Of a stretch of DNA of 9,844 nt, positions 1 to 6,819 are shown one piece after another. Below the pieces are notes generated by a model. The model was not told where the DNA came from and made no database searches. It saw only the letters and a list, made by a program, of their open reading frames with translations. Source of the stretch: Verrucomicrobiales bacterium (GTDB taxonomy: Bacteria; Verrucomicrobiota; Verrucomicrobiia; Limisphaerales; UBA9464); NCBI GenBank assembly GCA_003445095.1, contig DLVS01000799.1, forward strand, positions 1-9,844, read 5' to 3'. How positions within the stretch are numbered: position 1 is the first letter of the stretch; the number at the start of each line of letters is the position of its first letter. The position numbers and the translations under genes were made by a program.

Positions 1-2409
1 GGTGATCGCCTCGCGCTGACGGCGCGCGGGCAAGCCTTCGTGGCGCCGCTAACCTCAGGGCGTTTTGTCGAAGTACCGCGCCGAAGCGATGTCCGTTTCC
101 GCGACGTACGGTTCCTTCCCGGGGGCACCAACCTGCTGGCGTTGTCCGATCAAACGACCGAGTTGGAGTTTTGGACTCTTCCCGCTGACGGCGTCGGAGC
201 GCCCTCTCAACTCACCACCAACGGCACTGTCTTCCGCTTCCCGGGCCTGCCTTCGCCCGATGGGAAACGCATCGCCTGGGGTGACAAGGATCAAAAGCTT
301 TGGCTGTTCGATATTCCGTCAGGAACCACGACCCAAGTGGCCGAAAGTCCGGTAGACGCCATTGACGACTTTACGTGGGCGCCGGACAGCCGATGGCTGG
401 CGTACGTTCAAGCGGCGAGCAATGGTTACCCTCAGATTCATTTGTATCTGGTTGGCGAAGGCACCCGCGCGGTGGTCACCAGCGACCGATTGGATTGCTA
501 CAGCCCGGTGTGGTCGCCCGACGGGAACTGGCTCTATTTTCTGAGCGATCGACAACTTCGCACCCTGGTCGGAAGCCCCTGGGGTCCGCGCCAACCGGAT
601 CCTTACTTCACCGAAATCACCAAGATTTTTGCCCTCGCACTGAAGTCGGATTCCGAATGGCCCTTCAAAGAGCCCACAGAACTGGACGGTCGAAAACCAG
701 CGAAAGAGGAGAAACCTAAAGAGGATCAACCCAAGGACGAGAAGCCGAAGGCGGAAAAATCAAAGGACGACAAGCCTGCCGATGAGAAGGCCAAGGCGAG
801 CGACGCGGCGAAATCAGAGGAAAAGAAGGATGCCGAGTCCACGGTCAAACCACTGGTCATCGACCTGCCCGGACTCGAGACCCGGCTGTTCGAAGTGCCC
901 GTGCCCTCTGGCAATTACCGCGGATTGGAAGTGACGAAGAAACATCTGCTGTGGGTCGCCCGCGATACGGGCTTTGATACGAAGAGTCATCTGCGTGAGA
1001 TCGAACTCACGAACAAAGACCCCAAGCCTAAGACGTTGGTAGAGGACATTAGCAGTTACGAATTGTCCGCTGATGGCAAGAAGCTGCTCATTCGTAAGGG
1101 AGACAACTTCTACGTGATATCCAGTGAGGCGAGCGCGCCGGCCAAGTTGGAGGACAAGTTTAACCTCGATGGTTGGACTTTTCCCCTCGTTCCCCGCGAA
1201 GAGTGGCGGCAGATCTTCACGGAATCGTGGAGAATGCTGCGCGATTACTTTTACGACCGTAACATGCACCGCCTGGACTGGACGGCCGTGCTCAAAAAAT
1301 ACCTACCACTGGTGGATCGCGTCAGTGATCGGTCGGAACTCAGCGAGGTGATTGCGGAGATGGCCGCCGAATTATCGACCCTTCACGTCAACGTGCGTTT
1401 CGGCGACGAGCGCGACGGTCCGGACCAGATTAATCCGGCCTCGCTGGGCGGCCGATTTGCCCGCGACGACGCCGCCAAAGGTTGGCGGGTGGAGCGGATC
1501 TTCCAGAGCGACCCGAACTATCCGGATGCCCTCGCGCCGTTGCGCCGGCCGGAAGCGAACGTGCAAGTCGGCGACGTCATTACGGGGATCAATGGCCGAT
1601 CCGCCGAGACGGAGCGGCATTTGGATCCTCTGCTCCGCAATCAGGCGGGGCGACAAGTCCTGCTGGACGTTCGCGCGGGCGGAACCAATGCCGTTCGACC
1701 CGTGATCGTGAAGCCGATTACCACCCAGCGCGAAGCGGACCTGCGCTACGACGATTGGGAATACTCCCGGCGCCTCATGGTCGACGCGCAGGGCCAAGGT
1801 CAGATCGGTTACCTCCATTTGCGCGCCATGAGTTCGGAGAATATCGCCGATTGGGCGCGTGAGTATTATCCGGTGTTCAATCGGCAGGGGCTGATCATCG
1901 ACGTGCGCAACAATCGGGGCGGCAACATTGATTCCTGGATCTTGGGAAAACTGCTGCGGAAGGCCTGGTTCTACTGGCAGCCGCGCGTGGGCAATCCGAC
2001 GTGGAATATGCAATACGCCTTCCGCGGTCACATGGTCGTGCTCTGCAACGAGCGCACTGCCAGCGACGGCGAAGCATTTACTGAAGGTTTCAAGCGGTTG
2101 GGCCTCGGGAAGGTGATCGGAACGCGAACCTGGGGCGGAGAGGTTTGGTTGAGCGCGCAGCGTTGGCTCGTGGATAGCGGCATGGCCAGCGCCGCGGAGA
2201 TTGGCGTGTACGGCCCCGAGGGCCAGTGGCTCATCGAAGGCCACGGAGTCGATCCGGACATCGTCGTGGACAACTTGCCTCACGAAACTTTCGAAGGTCG
2301 CGATGCCCAGCTAGAGGCGGCGATCAAGCACCTTCAGGAACTGATCACAAAAGACCCGAGGCCAGTTCCGGCACGTCCCGAATACCCGGACAAGCGGTTC
2401 CCGAAGTAG
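1..2409 (+). CDS. Tricorn-like protease, S41 family (5'-truncated by window edge)
   Basis: The reading frame is already open at base 1 (GDRLALTARGQAFVAPLTSG), which matches the interior of tricorn proteins, so the GTG at 40 is not the real start. About 802 residues are visible; family members are about 1,050-1,100. Order of domains: beta-propeller repeats with PDG/PDS turns (about residues 80-105, 125-138, 170-183), a Lys/Glu/Asp-rich linker at about 231-280, a second propeller part, a helical C1 region (about 395-470), a PDZ domain (about 482-558) and an S41 protease core from about 600. Visible catalytic features are His462, the nucleophile Ser688 in ERTASDGEAF, and Glu746 in WLIEGHGVDPD. 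The residue before His462 is Leu, where Thermoplasma tricorn has Ser745 of its Ser-His-Ser-Glu tetrad. Tricorn trims oligopeptides; cytoplasmic or periplasmic location cannot be judged without the N-terminus. It ends 88 bp before the gspF-like gene. Confidence 0.93.
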   Translation, partial: GDRLALTARGQAFVAPLTSGRFVEVPRRSDVRFRDVRFLPGGTNLLALSDQTTELEFWTLPADGVGAPSQLTTNGTVFRFPGLPSPDGKRIAWGDKDQKLWLFDIPSGTTTQVAESPVDAIDDFTWAPDSRWLAYVQAASNGYPQIHLYLVGEGTRAVVTSDRLDCYSPVWSPDGNWLYFLSDRQLRTLVGSPWGPRQPDPYFTEITKIFALALKSDSEWPFKEPTELDGRKPAKEEKPKEDQPKDEKPKAEKSKDDKPADEKAKASDAAKSEEKKDAESTVKPLVIDLPGLETRLFEVPVPSGNYRGLEVTKKHLLWVARDTGFDTKSHLREIELTNKDPKPKTLVEDISSYELSADGKKLLIRKGDNFYVISSEASAPAKLEDKFNLDGWTFPLVPREEWRQIFTESWRMLRDYFYDRNMHRLDWTAVLKKYLPLVDRVSDRSELSEVIAEMAAELSTLHVNVRFGDERDGPDQINPASLGGRFARDDAAKGWRVERIFQSDPNYPDALAPLRRPEANVQVGDVITGINGRSAETERHLDPLLRNQAGRQVLLDVRAGGTNAVRPVIVKPITTQREADLRYDDWEYSRRLMVDAQGQGQIGYLHLRAMSSENIADWAREYYPVFNRQGLIIDVRNNRGGNIDSWILGKLLRKAWFYWQPRVGNPTWNMQYAFRGHMVVLCNERTASDGEAFTEGFKRLGLGKVIGTRTWGGEVWLSAQRWLVDSGMASAAEIGVYGPEGQWLIEGHGVDPDIVVDNLPHETFEGRDAQLEAAIKHLQELITKDPRPVPARPEYPDKRFPK

Positions 2410-2497
2410 GCCGGATCGTTCATTTGAGATTATAGATTGGAGATCCAGCTATCACGGTCCGGCGTACCGGAGATCTGTCCGCGTTGGAGCGGCGACG

Positions 2498-3475
2498 ATG
2501 AACCCGAGACTCTTGTTCTACCGACGCCTCAGGCTTGGGGCGTTGGCTCGGTTTGCAGATTCGATGGCAACGTGTCTGGCGGCCGGTTTGCCTCCCGCTA
2601 GGTCGCTTTGGCTCAGCCGAACCACGGTGAACGCCCCATCATTTCACCGGATGGTCGAGGAAGCTGTCGAGGTGTGCGGGGAAGGTCTTCCTATTTCGGA
2701 AGCACTAATCCCCGCCGGCCGATCGCTCCCCAACTTTTTTCTGCCACTGATCGCCGCGGGTGAACTCAGTGGCCACCAAGTGGAGGCGTTTCGCTTGGTC
2801 GAGAACTATTGCCGTCGTCTGGGGCCCGCCATGGAAGCGGTGCGTAAGGCGTGGCTCTTCCCTCTAATAGGCGTGCTCGTCGGGTGGACCGCACGACTGA
2901 CCCTGTACATTGGTTTTGGACTTTACGTCCAAGCCGGGCAGTTCCTTCGCGATACCGCAGGGACCGTCCTCGTGTTGGGATTGGCTGGGTGGCTGGTTGG
3001 AAGGATTCCACTGGTGAAGACCATGTTGGACCGTCTGCGACTGGAGATTCCGGTCGTGCGCGAAGTTGAGATCGCCCTGTCGTTGTCGCTCTTCTTAAGC
3101 GTTTTCCGTCTCTTATATTCTGCCGGCGGAATGGATGTAATCAGCATGTTGAATCACGCCTTGGAGACCGTGCGAAATTCTGTGGTCCGACGCGATCTGC
3201 TCCAGGTGCGAACGGTTGTGGAGCAGGACGGAGGGCTCGACGATGCCTTCCTCAAGCCTTCGCTGTTACCTCCCAACCTGTCAGGAATCATTGCCGCGAG
3301 TGCCGTGGCGGGTCGGCTCGATGAAGGCTTGGAGCGAGCTGCGGCTCAGGCACTGGCGACCTTGGAGTCTTCTCTGGAGGTCTTTAACCGAATCGCTTTC
3401 CGCGTCGTCAGCTTCTCCGTGGCCACATCCATCGCCGGCACGATTTTGGTTTGCCTCTCTTATTCAGGTCGATAA
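2498..3475 (+). CDS. Type II secretion system F / PilC-type inner-membrane protein
   Basis: The 325-residue protein has two copies of the T2SSF fold: about residues 14-130 (ARFADSMATCLAAGLPPARS, then IAAGELSG) and about 190-310 (ALSLSLFLSVFRLLYSAGG, then AVAGRLDEGLERAA). Hydrophobic segments lie at about 117-143, 152-170 and 299-321, the usual arrangement of GspF/PilC, the membrane platform under the ATPase in type II secretion and type IV pili. It is shorter than the usual roughly 400 residues because it begins almost directly with the first domain and lacks the N-terminal cytoplasmic leader. The ATG at 2498 is preceded by GGAG at 2486-2489 with 8 nt spacing. No ATPase, pilin or secretin gene is nearby, so its partners must be encoded elsewhere. 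The gene's last 16 bases overlap the end of the convergent minus-strand gene. Family assignment is firm; which machine it serves is unknown. Confidence 0.85.
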   Translation: MNPRLLFYRRLRLGALARFADSMATCLAAGLPPARSLWLSRTTVNAPSFHRMVEEAVEVCGEGLPISEALIPAGRSLPNFFLPLIAAGELSGHQVEAFRLVENYCRRLGPAMEAVRKAWLFPLIGVLVGWTARLTLYIGFGLYVQAGQFLRDTAGTVLVLGLAGWLVGRIPLVKTMLDRLRLEIPVVREVEIALSLSLFLSVFRLLYSAGGMDVISMLNHALETVRNSVVRRDLLQVRTVVEQDGGLDDAFLKPSLLPPNLSGIIAASAVAGRLDEGLERAAAQALATLESSLEVFNRIAFRVVSFSVATSIAGTILVCLSYSGR

Positions 3476-3915
3476 TGCCTCTGCAACTCATCACACAACA
3501 GCATCACTCCGGCGTGACCATGGAGCCGCGTAATCCCGATGCAGCCCGGCGCCAGGCTGAGAAGTTCATCGTCGTCGAGAAGCTCGATCGATTCTGCGGG
3601 ACTGGTCTCGATCCAATCGAGCGAGTCCGAACTGGATTCGACAATCATTCCAGGCGGAAGGGAGATCGTTGAAATAACCTCTGACGCCGCTGCCAATTCT
3701 GGAGGACGCGAGCGCGACGGAGTCCCGAGGTCCTGCACGCGCTCTTGGAGGACCAATAAAGCGGTCACAGCCATGACTAAGCCGCCCGCAGCCTGAACAG
3801 CGCTGCGTCGTCGTCGGCGGCCACGGACAGCTTGCAGGGTGCTGGCGAGCGACTCGGTGAACACCGAATCGCCTGATTCTGGCGCCAGTATTTCTAGTAG
3901 GTCATTCTGTTCCAT
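3460..3915 (-). CDS. Small single-pass membrane protein, putative anti-sigma partner of the ECF sigma remnant
   Basis: This 151-residue protein is of unrecognised family. Visible parts: an acidic N-terminus (MEQNDLLEIL), an Arg cluster at 31-37, one membrane helix at about 38-56, then a presumably extracytoplasmic acidic tail with ELLDDDELLSL and a short beta-rich end. Arg on the N-terminal side of the helix suggests the N-terminus stays inside. Its ATG has a good ribosome site, GGAG at 3923-3926, 7 nt away, and the start overlaps by 14 nt the stop of the sigma-factor fragment upstream. This coupling, plus the single helix, is typical of a sigma/anti-sigma pair, so a role in holding or sensing for that sigma factor is inferred. 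No ZAS zinc motif (HxxxCxxC) is present. Since the sigma gene is broken, this protein may now be an orphan and may lack its original promoter. Confidence 0.65.
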   Translation of the reverse strand: MEQNDLLEILAPESGDSVFTESLASTLQAVRGRRRRRSAVQAAGGLVMAVTALLVLQERVQDLGTPSRSRPPELAAASEVISTISLPPGMIVESSSDSLDWIETSPAESIELLDDDELLSLAPGCIGITRLHGHAGVMLLCDELQRHYRPE

Positions 3916-4057
3916 CTTGGGGCTCCCGTTGAAGTCGAACGAGCACGGCCGACTTGATTTTGTTTCGCAAGCGCGCCAGGCGTGATTCGATGGCCTTTTC
4001 GGTAGTTCTCAGCGAATTCGCCAATTCCCGGGTCGATAGATCAATTGAGACCAAGCC
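3902..4057 (-). pseudogene. ECF sigma-70 factor, C-terminal remnant (region 4.2)
   Basis: A minus-strand open frame of 51 codons ends with TGA at 3902-3904. It contains DLSTRELANSLRTTEKAIES followed by RLARLRNKIK, which fits the helix-turn-helix of sigma-70 region 4 (the usual pattern is LS..EIA..L....GTVKSRLARAR..L). The next codon upstream (4058-4060) is a stop, there is no good start codon, and none of the three minus frames from 4060 to 4380 shows regions 2 or 3 of a sigma factor. The thioredoxin gene begins at 4377, so the missing part is not further away in this window. I read this as the tail of an ECF sigma gene whose 5' part was lost or displaced. Its reading frame is still intact and still overlaps the start of the membrane-protein gene by 14 nt, suggesting a fairly recent event. 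A sequencing or assembly error cannot supply the missing roughly 120 codons. Confidence 0.72.
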
Positions 4058-4370
4058 TCACGGCGATTCGCCTTCGCAGCTCCGCTCGGGAGAATGAATC
4101 CGACAACACCTTCGGGACAGTTCCAACCAAAGCGGCGGCTGCAGTCACCAACCGGACCCACGACCTAGTTTGCGCTCCCTGCGATAGATTCATCGCGTTC
4201 ATCATCCTCGTGGATCGTCCAGCGTCCAGCTTGGCTGGTACAGAGTATGACTCCGCAGCGCCAACGAAGACCGTACTACTGCCGCTCCACCGCACTTCCG
4301 AGTCGTCATTTGCCAATCCTAAACTCCGAATTCAGCATCACGGCTCCGGAGGTGGGCTGGATTTGAGGCA
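4041..4370 (-). repeat. Gene-poor stretch, possible inserted intergenic repeat with a 50-codon ORF
   Basis: About 310 bases between the sigma remnant and the thioredoxin gene hold no recognisable gene. On the minus strand a small frame, ATG at 4191-4193 to TGA at 4041-4043, would give a 50-residue peptide with a hydrophobic stretch (WVRLVTAAAALVGTVP) and a basic end (RAELRRRIAVRLGLN). The frame stays open up to an ATG at 4314-4316 (91 codons). Its stop lies inside the first codons of the sigma fragment, so the edge of this segment coincides with the point where sigma homology stops. The peptide resembles translations I associate with repeated intergenic sequences in Verrucomicrobia, but this is memory, not a search. 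A short hairpin (CCAGC/GCTGG, 4226-4238) lies within. It could equally be a real small-peptide gene. Confidence 0.35.
4365..4368 (+). promoter_or_regulatory. Ribosome-binding site supporting the ATG at 4377
   Basis: GAGG sits 8 nt before the ATG at 4377. The in-frame TTG at 4371 is too close to it, and the later GTG at 4419 has no such site, so this site decides between the three starts of the thioredoxin-like gene. Confidence 0.5.
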
Positions 4371-4376
4371 TTGAGA

Positions 4377-4928
4377 ATGCTGGATCGTCGAGGCGATTGC
4401 CTTTTGAATCGCACTCCTGTGAAGCGCCTTTTTCTACTTACCCTTTGTGCTCTCTCGGCGTGGGCAGCGGCCCCGGACAAAATTCAAAGTTCAATTCTCA
4501 ACGAACCCAACAAAGCCGCCCTGCAAGAAAAGAAGCTGGTCTTCGTATGTTTCGGAGCGAGTTGGTGCGGACCGTGTCGCAAGCTACACCAAGTCCTCGA
4601 GCACGACCCGGTCAAGGCGATTTGGGACAAGCATTTTGTCACCGTCAACGTAGTCGTCGATGAACGAGGCGACAAAGCGAAGCTTAATACGCCGAAGGGA
4701 AATGAACTCCGGAGGTCTCTCGGCGGCGCGGAAGCCGGCATTCCCTTCTTCGCGTTCTTGAAGCCGGACGGAACGAAGGTGGGAGACTCCTTTGACGCCA
4801 CGGGGCAAAACATCGGCTACCCGGTGACAATTGCGGAAATTGCGGTGTTCTTGAAAACGCTGGAAGCCGTCGCACCGACGATGACGGCATCCGACCGGAA
4901 AGCGATCGAGAAGGCTCTTCAAGGTTAG
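4377..4928 (+). CDS. Secreted thioredoxin-fold protein with WCGPC active site
   Basis: The 183-residue protein carries the redox motif WCGPC (Cys64, Cys67) after the strand KLVFVCFGAS, and the cis-proline loop EAGIPFFAFLKPDG (Pro123), both diagnostic of an active thioredoxin fold. The N-terminus has a hydrophobic stretch at about 17-32 (RLFLLTLCALSAWAAAP) that looks like a Sec signal peptide, so the protein probably acts outside the cytoplasm in disulfide reduction or exchange. No lipobox is seen. ATG 4377 is preferred because of GAGG at 4365-4368. Starting at GTG 4419 would give a more classical signal peptide (VKRLFLLTLCALSAWA, 169 residues), so the start is open. The substrate is unknown. 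It is transcribed toward the beta-propeller gene and has no operon partner here. There is no cytochrome-biogenesis gene nearby to suggest a ResA/CcmG role. Confidence 0.85.
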   Translation: MLDRRGDCLLNRTPVKRLFLLTLCALSAWAAAPDKIQSSILNEPNKAALQEKKLVFVCFGASWCGPCRKLHQVLEHDPVKAIWDKHFVTVNVVVDERGDKAKLNTPKGNELRRSLGGAEAGIPFFAFLKPDGTKVGDSFDATGQNIGYPVTIAEIAVFLKTLEAVAPTMTASDRKAIEKALQG

Positions 4929-5085
4929 TCTTCCAAAGACTCAAGATCGTCGATTCAGAGACGCTATGTGACTCTGCTCTATCTAAGCTGTCCGACGAGC
5001 AGTTCGCTGCAGAAGTCGCTCAGGAAATCGATGCGCCGAACGTTTACGAACTTACCATCGAGTCACCGGCAAATCGCTCAATCAT
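4929..5085. other. Spacer between convergent genes; weak hairpin and a coding-like fragment
   Basis: This 157-bp spacer lies between the ends of the thioredoxin-like and beta-propeller genes. A 6-bp perfect hairpin with a 3-nt loop (AGTCTT CCA AAGACT, 4927-4941) begins at the thioredoxin stop codon, but it is not GC-rich and has no T-tract, so a terminator call is weak. One plus-strand frame from 4925 reads like protein (SALSKLSDEQFAAEVAQEID, then APNVYELTIESP) but has no plausible start codon and runs into the antisense of the next gene. It may be a decayed gene tail or chance. Confidence 0.3.
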
Positions 5086-6684
5086 TCATGGTCGCCCGGC
5101 ACTGTTCGCGAAGGCGTGCAGTCGCGTCTGCGTCGCCACGTACAACACGCCGTTCGCCGCGACGGGAGTGGCGCTGATTGGTCCGTCGAGCTGGGCTTGG
5201 CTCAGGATCTTCTTTTCTCGCCCTAACGCGAAAACCCAGAAGTCACCGCGCCGAGTGCCTACATACACTTTACCGTCGGCAATGAGAGCCGACGCCCAAA
5301 CCTCACCGCCCAGTTCTTGGTTCCACATTTCTCGGCCGGTGACCGCGTCCACACAGTGAAGTTGGCGCATCGAATCAGCGACGAAGACCAGTCCGTCTTG
5401 AACGGCGGGAGTGGAGATCGTGTGACGCCCCACCGGGAATTCCCAGATTCGATTCGTGGGGGAGAGTTCTCCTTGGCCACGCGGATCAATGCATTTCAAC
5501 CAGGCTTCGTTCTTGCCCCAAAACCAATCACCCCCGCCCGCGACATACAATCGACCGTCATGAAAAACAGGACAGCCGTAGATGTTACTGGGGCTGATGG
5601 CGCGATTGCCGTTGTAGCGGTGGATGTCTTCTTTGGGCGCGGTCGGATCAAAGTCCCAACGCCAAGCGAGACGAAGTTTTTCGGGCGAACTGGCGGAGTT
5701 TGCGCGTCGAAATCCGGCGGGAAGTGGCTCGAATGCGTAGAGCACTCCGTCACCGCCCGCGAAGAATACCAGCTCCCGACCGTCCACCGTAGCCAATGAC
5801 GGCGATGACCAAGTGCAATGAAAAATCTTGGGCGCGATCCCCAGCCCATCGGTGGCGAGCCATTGGCCGGTGTTTTTGTCGAGCACCACGAGACTCGGCG
5901 CGTCCGGAGTGCGAATTTTCTTATGCGTGTTGTCCACCCCAGTGCCGGTGTTGAGATACAGGTGATTGCCGTGAATCAGGATCGAGCTGTGCGCGGCGTC
6001 GTGTGACCAAATCCCGGCCTCTTGGGTCAGATCGAACTTCCAGAGAATGTCGGCGTCCAATGGTCCCAGTTCGACGACTGGACCTTCGGGCGCGCCGTTC
6101 GTGCCTCGCGGAGTGAAATAAGTCGCTTCGTCCCGGAACGGTCCATCGTTGCCATTGGCCAGTCCGCGTGCGTCGAGGCACAAGACCACGCCTCGGTTAT
6201 CCACCAGATAAACCCGGTGACCTTCCACGGTGGCCGGGGAAGAAATGCCTGACTTCGGCCAATCGAAGTAAGGATCCGCCTCGCGCTTCGGCACCACCAA
6301 CTGCCACTGAAGTTTGCCATCGCGTTCGTCAAAACACATGAGGACGCCGCGGTCGCCTTGACGTCGTTCATCGCGAGGCTCGCCATTGTTCGTTCCGATA
6401 AAGATTCGGCCGCCGCTGACGACCGGAGTCGAATGAGATTCGGTTCCCAGCGCGGCGGTCCACTTCAGGTGATTTCCCTTGGCCGGGTCGAACTCGCTAG
6501 GGAGCCCTTTCTCGGCTGACACCATGTTGCGCGACCACGCCTGGCCAAACTGCGGTTGGTCGGCAGCATGGAGTGGCCAAGACGATGCGAATACGGCCAA
6601 CGCTAACAAAAGTCTCACTCGACTCGCTGGGCTCCTGCGATCGCAGTCCAGTGAGAATCTCGATGACTGGCTCGTTGAAGTCAT
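5086..6684 (-). CDS. Secreted PQQ-binding-like beta-propeller protein (BamB-like fold)
   Basis: The 532-residue protein begins with a signal peptide (Arg-rich n-region, hydrophobic VRLLLALAVFASSWPLHA at about 23-40, cleavage near Ala40/Ala41). At least seven propeller repeats follow with the pattern TP-V-GR-(F/Y)-G: STPVVSGGRIFIGTNNG, SSPATVEGHRVYLVDNRG, SSILIHGNHLYLNTGTG, a SSPSLATVDGRELVFFAGGD repeat, CPVFHDGRLYVAGGGD, STPAVQDGLVFVADS and ATPVAANGVLYVATQ. This is the family common in Planctomycetes and Verrucomicrobia (opening near GQAWSRNMVSAEKGLP). Its biochemical role is unknown; typical uses are as a periplasmic scaffold or binding protein. PQQ dehydrogenase ligands are not evident. The open frame extends to an ATG at 6792, but those 36 extra codons lie in an inverted repeat, so the ATG at 6684 is chosen. 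The AGGA before it is only 2 nt away, so translation signals are poor. It lies 135 bp behind the aminotransferase gene on the same strand. Confidence 0.87.
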   Translation of the reverse strand: MTSTSQSSRFSLDCDRRSPASRVRLLLALAVFASSWPLHAADQPQFGQAWSRNMVSAEKGLPSEFDPAKGNHLKWTAALGTESHSTPVVSGGRIFIGTNNGEPRDERRQGDRGVLMCFDERDGKLQWQLVVPKREADPYFDWPKSGISSPATVEGHRVYLVDNRGVVLCLDARGLANGNDGPFRDEATYFTPRGTNGAPEGPVVELGPLDADILWKFDLTQEAGIWSHDAAHSSILIHGNHLYLNTGTGVDNTHKKIRTPDAPSLVVLDKNTGQWLATDGLGIAPKIFHCTWSSPSLATVDGRELVFFAGGDGVLYAFEPLPAGFRRANSASSPEKLRLAWRWDFDPTAPKEDIHRYNGNRAISPSNIYGCPVFHDGRLYVAGGGDWFWGKNEAWLKCIDPRGQGELSPTNRIWEFPVGRHTISTPAVQDGLVFVADSMRQLHCVDAVTGREMWNQELGGEVWASALIADGKVYVGTRRGDFWVFALGREKKILSQAQLDGPISATPVAANGVLYVATQTRLHAFANSAGRP

Positions 6685-6704
6685 CTTCCTAGAAAAACGA
6701 ATTG

Positions 6705-6811
6705 GAACCACGGATGGACACAGATACCGATGACGTGAAAGAGGTCTCGCCGTTCCGGGGAGGTTGGTTGGCTTGCGATCATCGGCGTCCATTGGGTCTT
6801 ATCCGCGGTTC
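6705..6811. repeat. Imperfect inverted repeat of the CACGGATGGACACAGATA type
   Basis: Left arm 6705-6733 (GAACCACGGATGG...CCGATGA) and right arm 6779-6811, read in reverse complement (GAACCGCGGATAAG...CCGATGA), match at roughly 24 of 32 positions, with small gaps, around a 45-nt loop. The element fills the space between the aminotransferase stop and the beta-propeller start. Sequences of this kind (CGGAT, ACGCCGATGA, ACACAGAT) recur between genes in Verrucomicrobia genomes as I know them, so this is likely one copy of a dispersed family. In RNA it could fold into a long hairpin and dampen read-through between the two minus-strand genes. Confidence 0.6.
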
Positions 6812-6819
6812 TAGGGTCA

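Noticed and set aside
1372..2283. Long 303-codon minus-strand open frame
   Set aside because: It lies wholly antisense to the tricorn protease core, shows no family motif, and is explained by the codon bias of the plus-strand gene.
2458..2471. Small inverted repeat TCCGG-CGTA-CCGGA before the gspF-like gene
   Set aside because: A 5-bp stem is expected by chance in GC-rich DNA and no regulatory context supports it.
4927..4941. Hairpin AGTCTT-CCA-AAGACT as a terminator of the thioredoxin-like gene
   Set aside because: It is only 6 bp, AT-rich, has no T-tract and overlaps the stop codon; kept only as a note in the spacer entry.
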